A stretch of 11,448 bases of DNA from an uncultured Oscillospiraceae bacterium (lineage in GTDB: Bacteria; Bacillota; Clostridia; Oscillospirales; Oscillospiraceae): contig CAKTUT010000041.1 of NCBI GenBank assembly GCA_934621665.1, positions 1 through 11,448 of the forward strand. The letters are read 5' to 3'. A model generated the notes under the pieces. That model had not been told where the DNA came from and did no database searches. It saw nothing but the letters and a program-made list of their open reading frames with translations. Position 1 is the first letter of the stretch, and every line of letters begins with the position of its first letter. Shown here one piece after another: positions 5,410 through 11,448 of this stretch. A program made the position numbers and the translations under genes.

Positions 5410-7179
5410 ATGACACAATCCCGTACCCATACCTGCGGCGCGCTGCGTCTTTCCGACGCGGGCAAGCGCGTGACGCTGTGCGGCTGGATGGAAAACGTCC
5501 GTGTGGTTGGCAGCAACTTTGCCTTTGTCGTTTTGCGCGACTTCTACGGCACGACGCAGGTGGTTGTTGAGACCGAGGAGATGATGAACGTCGTCAAATC
5601 GCTTAACAAGGAGTCCACCATTCAGGTCACAGGCACGGTTCGCGAGCGCGCCAGTAAGAACCCGAAGCTGGCCACCGGCGAAATTGAGGTCGTGCCAGAG
5701 CAGATTGTGGTGCTCGGCAAGTGCATCTACAACGAGCTGCCGTTTGAAATTAACCGCAGCCGCGACGCCGACGAGACGCAGCGTTTGAAGTACCGCTATC
5801 TTGACCTGCGCAACCCCGCCGTCAAGAACAACATCATCCTGCGCTGCAACGTCATCGCCGCGCTGCGCAAGGCGATGATGGAGCATGATTTCCTGGAAAT
5901 CACCACCCCAATTCTGACTGCGTCCAGCCCCGAGGGCGCGCGTGACTATCTTGTCCCCGCCAGAAAGCACCCTGGCAAGTTCTATGCGCTGCCGCAGGCA
6001 CCGCAGCAGTTCAAGCAGCTGCTGATGACCTCGGGCTTTGATCGCTATTTCCAGATTGCGCCCTGCTTCCGCGATGAGGACGCGCGCGGCGACCGCAGCC
6101 CCGGCGAGTTCTATCAGCTGGATATGGAGATGGCATTTGCGTCGCAGGACGATGTGTTTGCCGTTTTGGAGGATGTGCTGCCCCCGATTTTTGCGAAGTT
6201 CGGCAAGTATAACGTCGCGTCCAAGCCGCCGTTCCGCCGCATCGGCTATGTTGAGGCGATGGAGACGTATGGCTCGGATAAGCCAGACCTGCGCATCGAC
6301 CTGACGTGTAAGAATATTTCCGATCTGTTCACGGAATCGGAGTTTGAGCCGTTCAAGGGTCAGACGGTCAAGGCTGTGCCGGTTTCCGACTGCCAGCTGA
6401 CAAGAAAGCAGATTGAAAAGCTCCTGACCGACTGCGAGGTGCAGTCCGGCAGCAAGGGCTACTGGTTCAAGATGGACGAAAACGGCGAGCTGGCCGGCGG
6501 CGTTGCAAAGTTTGTGCAGGGCTGCAAGGACGAACTGGCTGCACGGCTGGGACTCAAGCCCCACACGCTGGTGGTGCTGGCGGCCGGCGCAGCGGCCACA
6601 AAGATGACCGGCGTCCTGATTAAGACGTTCGGTGCAAACGTGCCGGGTCACATGGATAAGGAACGCTACGAGTTCTGCTGGATTGTTGACTTCCCGATGT
6701 ATGAGATCGGCGACGAGTCGGGTGAACTGGAATTCTGCCACAACCCGTTCTCGATGCCCGGCGGCGGTGCGGAGACGCTGGAGAAAGCCATCCGCGGCGA
6801 GATTGACCCGCTGACCATCACGGCGCAGCAGTATGATCTGGTCTGCAACGGCGTGGAGCTTTCGTCCGGTGCTGTCCGGAATCACGATCCTGAGATCATG
6901 ATCAAGGCATTTGAACTGGTAAGACTTGGCGAGGACGATGTAAAGAGCAAATTCCCGGCCATGTACAACGCGTTCTGCTATGGCGCACCTCCCCATGCGG
7001 GTATTGCGCCGGGTGTTGACCGCATGGTTATGCTGCTGGCGGGCGAGGACTCCATCCGCGAGATCATCCCGTTCCCGATGAACAAGAACGCGCAGGATAT
7101 CCTGATGGGCGCTCCGTCGGAGGTCACGCAGAAGCAGCTGGATGAGCTGCATATTCAGATTACGGCAAAAGAAGAGTAA
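5410..7179 (+). CDS. aspS: Aspartyl-tRNA synthetase (bacterial type, GAD-domain containing)
   Basis: The product has 589 residues, the normal size of the bacterial enzyme that charges tRNA-Asp. An N-terminal OB-fold anticodon-binding domain (about 1-105) precedes the class II catalytic core. RYLDLR is present near 125-130, motif 2 (FRDEDARGDRSPGEF) starts at 220, and a GAD insertion domain lies roughly at 285-410. Motif 3 GIAPGVDRMVMLL begins at 531. The C-terminal extension ends with AQDILMGAPSEVTQKQLDELH. The SPGEF insertion in motif 2, GIAPG in motif 3 and the MGAPSEV tail differ from the E. coli-like form (RQPEF, GIAFG, TEAPS). By memory they resemble the alphaproteobacterial-like AspRS subtype. 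Whether it is discriminating or also charges tRNA-Asn was not determined. AGAGGG (5396-5401) precedes the ATG. It is cotranscribed with hisS and ends at a strong hairpin. Confidence 0.97.
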   Translation: MTQSRTHTCGALRLSDAGKRVTLCGWMENVRVVGSNFAFVVLRDFYGTTQVVVETEEMMNVVKSLNKESTIQVTGTVRERASKNPKLATGEIEVVPEQIVVLGKCIYNELPFEINRSRDADETQRLKYRYLDLRNPAVKNNIILRCNVIAALRKAMMEHDFLEITTPILTASSPEGARDYLVPARKHPGKFYALPQAPQQFKQLLMTSGFDRYFQIAPCFRDEDARGDRSPGEFYQLDMEMAFASQDDVFAVLEDVLPPIFAKFGKYNVASKPPFRRIGYVEAMETYGSDKPDLRIDLTCKNISDLFTESEFEPFKGQTVKAVPVSDCQLTRKQIEKLLTDCEVQSGSKGYWFKMDENGELAGGVAKFVQGCKDELAARLGLKPHTLVVLAAGAAATKMTGVLIKTFGANVPGHMDKERYEFCWIVDFPMYEIGDESGELEFCHNPFSMPGGGAETLEKAIRGEIDPLTITAQQYDLVCNGVELSSGAVRNHDPEIMIKAFELVRLGEDDVKSKFPAMYNAFCYGAPPHAGIAPGVDRMVMLLAGEDSIREIIPFPMNKNAQDILMGAPSEVTQKQLDELHIQITAKEE

Positions 7180-7185
7180 AAATAC

Positions 7186-7216
7186 GCAAAGCCCTGCTCA
7201 CTGAGCAGGGCTTTGC
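7186..7216 (+). terminator. Terminator of hisS-aspS
   Basis: A perfect 14-bp stem (7186-7199 with 7203-7216, GCAAAGCCCTGCTC) closes on a 3-base loop, 6 bases after the aspS stop. The T-tract afterwards is short and interrupted (TGTTGT), but the stem is strong and well placed. Confidence 0.88.
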
Positions 7217-7591
7217 TGTTGTACCAGATTTTCACCTGACTACCATTCAAGCAGTGACACCGCAGCCGTGCATTCGTCAGATGGTTTCCGGTAAAAACAC
7301 AGGTGCGTTCTGTTTTTATGGAGCGGTAAATGTATTCAGAGTGTTTCCAAACGTTTCTGCAACGTAAATTTTTGTTTCCGTATTGTCATTTTTGCATCAC
7401 GCACACAAGATATAGTAATGAATCGGTGATTTTCTACTATATGCAACCATATGTGCAAAAAATTGCCGAAAATTCTTAAAATCATCTTAAGATAGTTGCA
7501 TTTTTTTTGATTTATGGTAAACTGTTTCACGAAGCAAAAGTTACAAAAGTTAAAAATTTATGTAAACACTTTGGAAGAGAGGTACATAATT
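7217..7591. other. AT-rich intergenic region before the surface-protein gene
   Basis: About 375 bases without a credible gene. It is clearly more AT-rich than the flanking genes, especially from 7360 on. It contains a weak stem (TAAAAACA 7292-7299 with TGTTTTTA 7311-7318), a 10-bp palindrome ATCTTAAGAT (7484-7493) and a promoter candidate at 7496-7523. A minus-strand frame at 7336-7530 lacks a recognisable ribosome-binding site and family features and is not called. Confidence 0.7.
7496..7523 (+). promoter_or_regulatory. Candidate promoter of the SLH surface-protein gene
   Basis: TTGCAT (7496-7501) and TAAACT (7518-7523) are 16 bases apart, separated by a T-run. The -10 matches consensus at 4 of 6 positions. 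Transcription would start near 7530, giving a leader of about 60 bases. The palindrome ATCTTAAGAT (7484-7493) lies just upstream of the -35. Confidence 0.5.
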
Positions 7592-10500
7592 ATGAAGAAA
7601 ACACTCAGCAGATTGCTCTGCGCCCTTCTGGTCGCAGCCATGGTCTGCGCCATGGTTCCGGCCGTGGCGGCGGCCGACATTGGCTCGATCAGCAGCCCGA
7701 CCGTTATGTACGTCGGCGACACACTGTCGATTGGCTGTCAGACACCCGGCCACGACCGTTCGTGCACCGTAAAGTACACAACGTCGATTCTGGGCGATAC
7801 CACCGCACAGAATTCCTCGTCTTGCAGTTATCTTTCCTACAGCACCAGCACCAGAAAGCTGACTGCAAACTACCCCACCATCAAGCAGACGTCCTACAGC
7901 AATGAATTTGGTTATGTCAAGGTAGTTGCAACGTGCTCCGCCTCCGGCTGCACCGATGCAAACAAAGAACAGACCGCTTATATCCGCGTCTACTCCAAGG
8001 CCAGCGATATCATGCTGCGCAACAACAACGCAACGATCACCGGCGACTCGATCACCATCACCAAGGGCAGCACCGTGTCTCTCGACTACATTGTCCTGAG
8101 TACCGGCAGCAAAACCAACAACACCATCCCCAACACCACTGCCTGTCAGGATGCGGTGAGCGTCTCCTCGTATTCAAGCGTTGTTAGCGCGACGGCCAAC
8201 ACTGACTCCAGGACAATCTCTGTCACCGGCAGCGAGGTTGGCATCGGCCAGATCGTTGTCACTGCCGACGGCAGCACGACGCACGCAAAGTCCCGCACGC
8301 TGACGGTGAACGTTATCGACGGCGACATTCTCCAGATCAAGAAGAACAACACCGTTGTTGCGCAGACCGGCGACGACCCCATCAAGGGCGAGACGTTTAC
8401 GCTGAGCACCAACGCCAACAGCAACAAATTCATCCTGACCGGCTCTGTCCAGCGTCCGCTCGGCGATACCACCGCCATCACGTGGACGTCCTCCAAGAGC
8501 TCTGTTGCCTCTGTCCTGCCGTCCAGGACGACTGACAGCGTGGAGGTTCAGATCCTTTCTACCGGTGAGGCAACCATTACCGCCAGCTATTACGGCAAGA
8601 GCGCAAGCTATAAGATCAAGGTTATCAACGCCGTAACTGCGGTTGCGATTGTTGACAGCAATGACAAGGCCATCAAGGATCAGGAGCTGACTGGCAATCT
8701 GGTTGTCAAGGCCAAGACCACTCCGGACGACGCAGAATCCGCAAAGCAGGTTCAGTGGACGTCCTCCAACAAGGAAGTTGCTACGTTTGCCGGCGCAACG
8801 GATTCTGATGGCGTCAAGGCTACCGGCAGCACTGTTACCATCCAGAAAGCTGGGGGCGCAGGCACGGCTACCATTACCGCAAGCATCAACGGCAAATCCG
8901 CTTCCTTTACGGTTACTGTTCCCACCCAGTCCACCAAGCGTGATATCGGCAGCCCCGCGGGTAACTTTGAATATACCGTCCGCAACGGCAACGCAACCGA
9001 AATCACCGCGCGCATGAACGACAAGTACACCGAGTACCCTGCGCATCTGTGGGATACCAAGGCAAAGAAAGATTCCAACACGCTTGTCAATGTTCCCGTC
9101 ACGTGGGACTACACCTCTAACATCAACACCAAGGCAAAGACCGCAACGGTTGTCGGACACTTCCTGGATGCCGACCGCGACGGCGTGTACAGCTATACCT
9201 ATCACAGCGGCAGAAGTGTGGAAGCAACCGTCAACCTGACCGACGACGCTGTCGTCTCCAAGCTGACCGTTACCGGCGACAAGACCACCGCTGTTGCGAG
9301 CAATGTCATCAACCTGACCGCAGCCGCAACCGTTGAGCCGTCCGATGCTTCCGTCTCCTATCAGTGGTATGTCAACGGCAAGGCCATCTCCGGCGCGACT
9401 GCCAGGACTGCCAAGTACACCATTCCTGAAGCTTCCGTTGACAGCGCAACCGAATACAAGTTCACCTGTCTTGTCACCGCTTCCAAGAACGGCAAGAGCT
9501 CTTCTACTGAGTCGCAGCCCTTTACCGTCACCGTTTCCCGCGACTACACCGTCAGCGTTACGGTGAACGACGCCAAGGCTACCTACACCGTCGGCGAAAA
9601 GCCCAAGGCAACTGCAACCCTGTACTATAGGAACAACGCTGTTTCCGGCACGTCCTTTACCTGGACGCTGCTTGACAACACCAAGGGCAACACCCTGAGC
9701 AACGATCTTGCTACCATCTCCGGCAGCGGCAACAGTGCAACCATCACCACCAAGGGCGCAGCCGCCGCGGCAGGCGACAAGGTTCTGGTTCAGGCCTCCG
9801 TCAGCTACAACGGCTATACGTTCTCCGGTACGGCGACCATCACCGTGAACCCGGCCTCCGCCAAGGACGTGAAGATGTCCGTCGGCACGGGCAGCACCAT
9901 CAAGGGCTCTGCCATCACCAGCGCGGTGAATACGGCCATCAACAACACCGATCTGAGCGTCTCCTACATCGTGTTCGGCACGCCGAACGGCGGCAGCCTC
10001 TACACCAGCTCCACGGCGAAGACCGTACTTGGCACGGCGGCCTGCTATGTCAGCGCCACCGGCAGCCAGCAGAAGCTGAACAACGTTTACTTCGTCCCGT
10101 CCGCTACCGCAACCGCACCCTCCGTCACCTATTCGGCGTATAACGCCAAGGGCGGCGTGATTGCCACCGGCAAGGTCACGTTTGACACCACCGAGGTCAG
10201 CGGCACGAACATCTATTCCAAGGGCACGGACTTCAAGACCGCTGGTCTTGTTGAATCGCTCGCTCCGGCCAACGTCTCTACCAGCACCTATGTTGTCTTT
10301 GGCAACGTAAAGGGCGGCGAGCTGTACTACAACTACAAGTCCTTTACCAGCAAGACCGCTGTTGGCGCAACCGACAAGTTCTACTTCTCCGGCTCTGACA
10401 AGCAGCTGGCTGACGTGTACTTCGTCCCTGCCGCCGATACCTACACCGCTACCATCGAGTATTCGATCTTCAACGGCTCCGGCTCTGCGGCAGTCACCGA

Positions 10501-11077
10501 CACCATCACCTTTACCACGGTCAAGCAGAACAGCTCCCGCTCGTTCAATGACGTGACGAACGCCAACGTCGGCTCGTGGGCATCCAATGCGGTTGACTTC
10601 ATGTCGGCAAACGCACTGGTTGGCGGCACCGGCACCAGCAAGTTCAGCCCCATGGACAAGATGACCCGCGCGATGCTGGTTACGGTTCTCTACCGTGCAG
10701 CTGGCTCGCCCAGCGTCACCGGCCTTGCAAATCCGTTTACGGATGTGGCAAAGAACCAGTATTATTACAATGCGGTTCTGTGGGCCTACAGCAAGGGCGT
10801 TGTCACCGGCAACTCTGCCACCACCTTTAATCCCAACGGCAACATTTCTCGTCAGGATATCGCTGCGATCCTCTATCGCTATGCCGGCAGCCCCGCTGCA
10901 ACCGGCAGCGTGACCAGCTTTACTGACAACGCAAAAATCAGCTCTTATGCCCTTACTGCAATGAAATGGGCAGTCGGCAGCGGCTACATCGGCGGCTCCG
11001 GCAATAAGCTGAACCCCACTGGACAGGCTACCCGTGCTGAAGTCGCGGTTATGCTGCATCGCTTCTTAACGAAGTGA
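7592..11077 (+). CDS. Secreted multi-Ig-domain surface protein with three SLH domains
   Basis: The product has 1161 residues from the ATG at 7592 (AGAGG at 7578-7582); the frame extends upstream to 7514 but a signal peptide starts at 7592. Residues 1-28 form a Sec signal peptide, probably cut after VAAA before D29. Residues about 29-185 hold most of the cysteines (49, 58, 78, 115, 120, 185). Bacterial Ig-like (Big_2-type) domains centre on TWTSS (about 295-350) and WTSS (W389, about 360-443). Further beta-rich Ig-like segments cover about 553-650 and 651-757. Two tandem 'VYFVP' modules lie at about 763-866 and 870-976. Three SLH domains close the protein (from 985, 1049 and 1110; TRAM, SRQD and TRAE motifs), which in this family bind pyruvylated secondary wall polymers. 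It is probably an S-layer component or adhesin. No enzymatic domain was recognised, and the ligand is unknown. Confidence 0.92.
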   Translation: MKKTLSRLLCALLVAAMVCAMVPAVAAADIGSISSPTVMYVGDTLSIGCQTPGHDRSCTVKYTTSILGDTTAQNSSSCSYLSYSTSTRKLTANYPTIKQTSYSNEFGYVKVVATCSASGCTDANKEQTAYIRVYSKASDIMLRNNNATITGDSITITKGSTVSLDYIVLSTGSKTNNTIPNTTACQDAVSVSSYSSVVSATANTDSRTISVTGSEVGIGQIVVTADGSTTHAKSRTLTVNVIDGDILQIKKNNTVVAQTGDDPIKGETFTLSTNANSNKFILTGSVQRPLGDTTAITWTSSKSSVASVLPSRTTDSVEVQILSTGEATITASYYGKSASYKIKVINAVTAVAIVDSNDKAIKDQELTGNLVVKAKTTPDDAESAKQVQWTSSNKEVATFAGATDSDGVKATGSTVTIQKAGGAGTATITASINGKSASFTVTVPTQSTKRDIGSPAGNFEYTVRNGNATEITARMNDKYTEYPAHLWDTKAKKDSNTLVNVPVTWDYTSNINTKAKTATVVGHFLDADRDGVYSYTYHSGRSVEATVNLTDDAVVSKLTVTGDKTTAVASNVINLTAAATVEPSDASVSYQWYVNGKAISGATARTAKYTIPEASVDSATEYKFTCLVTASKNGKSSSTESQPFTVTVSRDYTVSVTVNDAKATYTVGEKPKATATLYYRNNAVSGTSFTWTLLDNTKGNTLSNDLATISGSGNSATITTKGAAAAAGDKVLVQASVSYNGYTFSGTATITVNPASAKDVKMSVGTGSTIKGSAITSAVNTAINNTDLSVSYIVFGTPNGGSLYTSSTAKTVLGTAACYVSATGSQQKLNNVYFVPSATATAPSVTYSAYNAKGGVIATGKVTFDTTEVSGTNIYSKGTDFKTAGLVESLAPANVSTSTYVVFGNVKGGELYYNYKSFTSKTAVGATDKFYFSGSDKQLADVYFVPAADTYTATIEYSIFNGSGSAAVTDTITFTTVKQNSSRSFNDVTNANVGSWASNAVDFMSANALVGGTGTSKFSPMDKMTRAMLVTVLYRAAGSPSVTGLANPFTDVAKNQYYYNAVLWAYSKGVVTGNSATTFNPNGNISRQDIAAILYRYAGSPAATGSVTSFTDNAKISSYALTAMKWAVGSGYIGGSGNKLNPTGQATRAEVAVMLHRFLTK
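9878..10513 (+). repeat. Tandem pair of ~105-residue modules inside the surface protein
   Basis: Residues about 763-866 and 870-976 share the same order of landmarks: (I/V)VFG, then GG-(S/E)-LY, then a cysteine or Phe strand, then VYFVP (832-836 and 942-946), then (V/I)xYSxxN, then a closing TF. The distance from VFG to VYFVP is nearly equal in both copies (38 and 40 residues). This is divergent protein-level duplication; the DNA copies are not closely identical. Confidence 0.75.
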
Positions 11078-11088
11078 TCTCTCTTCCA

Positions 11089-11116
11089 AAATGCCGCCCC
11101 GAAAGGGGCGGCATTT
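11089..11116 (+). terminator. Hairpin terminator after the surface-protein gene
   Basis: A perfect 12-bp stem, AAATGCCGCCCC (11089-11100) with its complement (11105-11116), closes on a GAAA tetraloop, 11 bases after the stop codon. The T-run is only the three bases of the stem, so release may be helped by the following hairpins. Confidence 0.8.
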
Positions 11117-11121
11117 GGCGT

Positions 11122-11149
11122 GCTTGTCAAAAAGGTATTTTTGACAAGC
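11122..11149. repeat. Perfect 12-4-12 hairpin, second of the array
   Basis: GCTTGTCAAAAA (11122-11133) and TTTTTGACAAGC (11138-11149) are perfect inverted repeats around GGTA. The stem can be extended by a T-G and a G-C pair to 11120-11151, abutting the next hairpin. Confidence 0.8.
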
Positions 11150-11151
11150 GC

Positions 11152-11179
11152 TCAAACGGAAAACGAGTTTTCCGTTTGA
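11152..11179. repeat. Perfect 12-4-12 hairpin, third of the array
   Basis: TCAAACGGAAAA (11152-11163) and TTTTCCGTTTGA (11168-11179) are perfect inverted repeats around CGAG. The stem sequence is unrelated to its neighbours although the geometry is the same. Confidence 0.8.
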
Positions 11180-11200
11180 AAAGAGTGCACAATGCAAGTG

Positions 11201-11235
11201 TGTTTTGCCTGACGTACACGCCGCCGGGCAAAACA
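11201..11235. repeat. Inverted repeat, 9-bp stem with 17-base loop
   Basis: TGTTTTGCC (11201-11209) is complementary to GGCAAAACA (11227-11235). The 17-base interior can form only a few more pairs. Function unknown. Confidence 0.6.
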
Positions 11236-11248
11236 AATTAACATTTTA

Positions 11249-11268
11249 TTCCGCCGTGCGCGGCGGAA
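11249..11268. repeat. GC-rich 8-4-8 hairpin
   Basis: TTCCGCCG (11249-11256) is complementary to CGGCGGAA (11261-11268) around TGCG. No T-run follows, so it is not a standard terminator. Confidence 0.65.
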
Positions 11269-11294
11269 CGCTACGAGGTTTTTGACAGAATGGA

Positions 11295-11336
11295 AAGCCT
11301 CCGCCCGGAGGGGCGGAGGCTTCCTGCGTATTTTTT
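11295..11336 (+). terminator. Strong intrinsic terminator upstream of tRNA-Leu
   Basis: A perfect 12-bp stem, AAGCCTCCGCCC (11295-11306) with GGGCGGAGGCTT (11311-11322), closes on GGAG. It is followed 8 bases later by six T (11331-11336). No gene in the preceding 200 bases needs it, so it either backs up the surface-protein terminator or ends an unrecognised short transcript. Confidence 0.7.
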
Positions 11337-11337
11337 C

Positions 11338-11366
11338 TTGACGCTCCCGTCAAACGATGATAGAAT
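11338..11366 (+). promoter_or_regulatory. Sigma-A-type promoter of tRNA-Leu
   Basis: TTGACG (11338-11343) and TAGAAT (11361-11366) are 17 bases apart, each one base from consensus. The tRNA begins 13 bases after the -10. The -35 forms the left arm of a palindrome, TTGACG-CTCC-CGTCAA (11338-11353). Confidence 0.85.
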
Positions 11367-11379
11367 AGTCCCGCAATCA

Positions 11380-11448
11380 GCCGGTGTGGTGGAATGGTAG
11401 ACACAAGGGACTTAAAATCCCTCGGTGGTAACACTGTACGGGTTCGAG
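11380..11448 (+). tRNA. tRNA-Leu (anticodon UAA), 3' end cut by window edge
   Basis: The sequence begins with a 7-base acceptor strand GCCGGTG, then TG and a leucine-type D-arm (TGGAATGGTAGACAC). The anticodon stem AGGGA (11406-11410) with TCCCT (11418-11422) encloses the loop CTTAAAA, placing TAA at 11413-11415. A long class II variable arm (about CGGTGGTAACACTG) and the start of the T-arm (GGGTTCGAG) follow. The 3' acceptor strand is outside the window. UAA reads the leucine codons UUA and UUG. Confidence 0.95.

Noticed and set aside
5404..7152. 582-codon open frame on the minus strand opposite aspS
   Set aside because: It is a shadow of aspS in GC-rich DNA; the translation shows no family motif, and aspS is full length with all class II motifs.
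7336..7530. 64-codon minus-strand frame in the intergenic region
   Set aside because: AT-rich, basic and hydrophobic translation with no family resemblance or ribosome-binding site, and it overlaps the probable promoter.
8174..11059. 961-codon open frame on the minus strand opposite the surface-protein gene
   Set aside because: Its translation is low-complexity Gly/Ala/Val/Arg/Asp sequence without domains, and it mirrors the codon bias of the plus-strand gene, whose signal peptide, Ig and SLH domains are unmistakable. No ribosome-binding site was seen.
11089..11336. CRISPR-like array
   Set aside because: The 28-base units are inverted repeats with different sequences, not direct repeats with spacers, and no cas gene is present.
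11246..11434. 62-codon minus-strand frame overlapping tRNA-Leu
   Set aside because: It overlaps the tRNA, its promoter and a terminator hairpin; coding there is implausible.

Overview
The window looks like chromosomal DNA of an anaerobic, spore-forming, moderately GC-rich Bacillota, most likely a clostridial lineage near Oscillospiraceae. The grounds are a rubredoxin-first (reverse) rubrerythrin under a PerR regulator, the sporulation gene spoIIP, a T-box leader before hisS-aspS, and an SLH-domain surface protein. No phage, transposase, CRISPR or integrase signal was seen. The taxonomic placement is inference.

Layout. 1-1128 (minus strand): a perR-reverse rubrerythrin pair, with a strong promoter and a PerR-box-like palindrome in front of perR; this is a self-contained peroxide-defence unit, and the rubrerythrin runs off the left edge. 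1160-2191 (minus): spoIIP, encoding the engulfment peptidoglycan hydrolase. 2274-3574 (plus): a MinD-like ATPase followed by a methylglyoxal-synthase-fold protein that lacks the expected catalytic aspartate; the pair resembles a remnant of the larger clostridial mre-min-rodA-mgsA cluster. 3600-7216 (plus): a T-box riboswitch, hisS, aspS and a strong terminator. The T-box specifier and discriminator positions both point to tRNA-Asp rather than tRNA-His.

7217-7591 is an AT-rich intergenic region with a probable promoter. 7592-11077 encodes a secreted 1161-residue surface protein: signal peptide, cysteine-containing N-terminal region, several Ig-like domains, a tandem pair of 'VYFVP' modules, and three C-terminal SLH domains for cell-wall attachment. 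11089-11336 is a run of hairpins, four of which share the same 12-bp stem and 4-nt loop geometry. 11338-11448 holds a strong promoter and the 5' part of a tRNA-Leu(UAA) gene, cut by the right edge.

Most of the window is ordinary housekeeping DNA. The points most worth a second look are the catalytically altered MGS-like protein, the Asp-reading T-box in front of hisS, the hairpin array before the tRNA, and the tandem modules of the surface protein.
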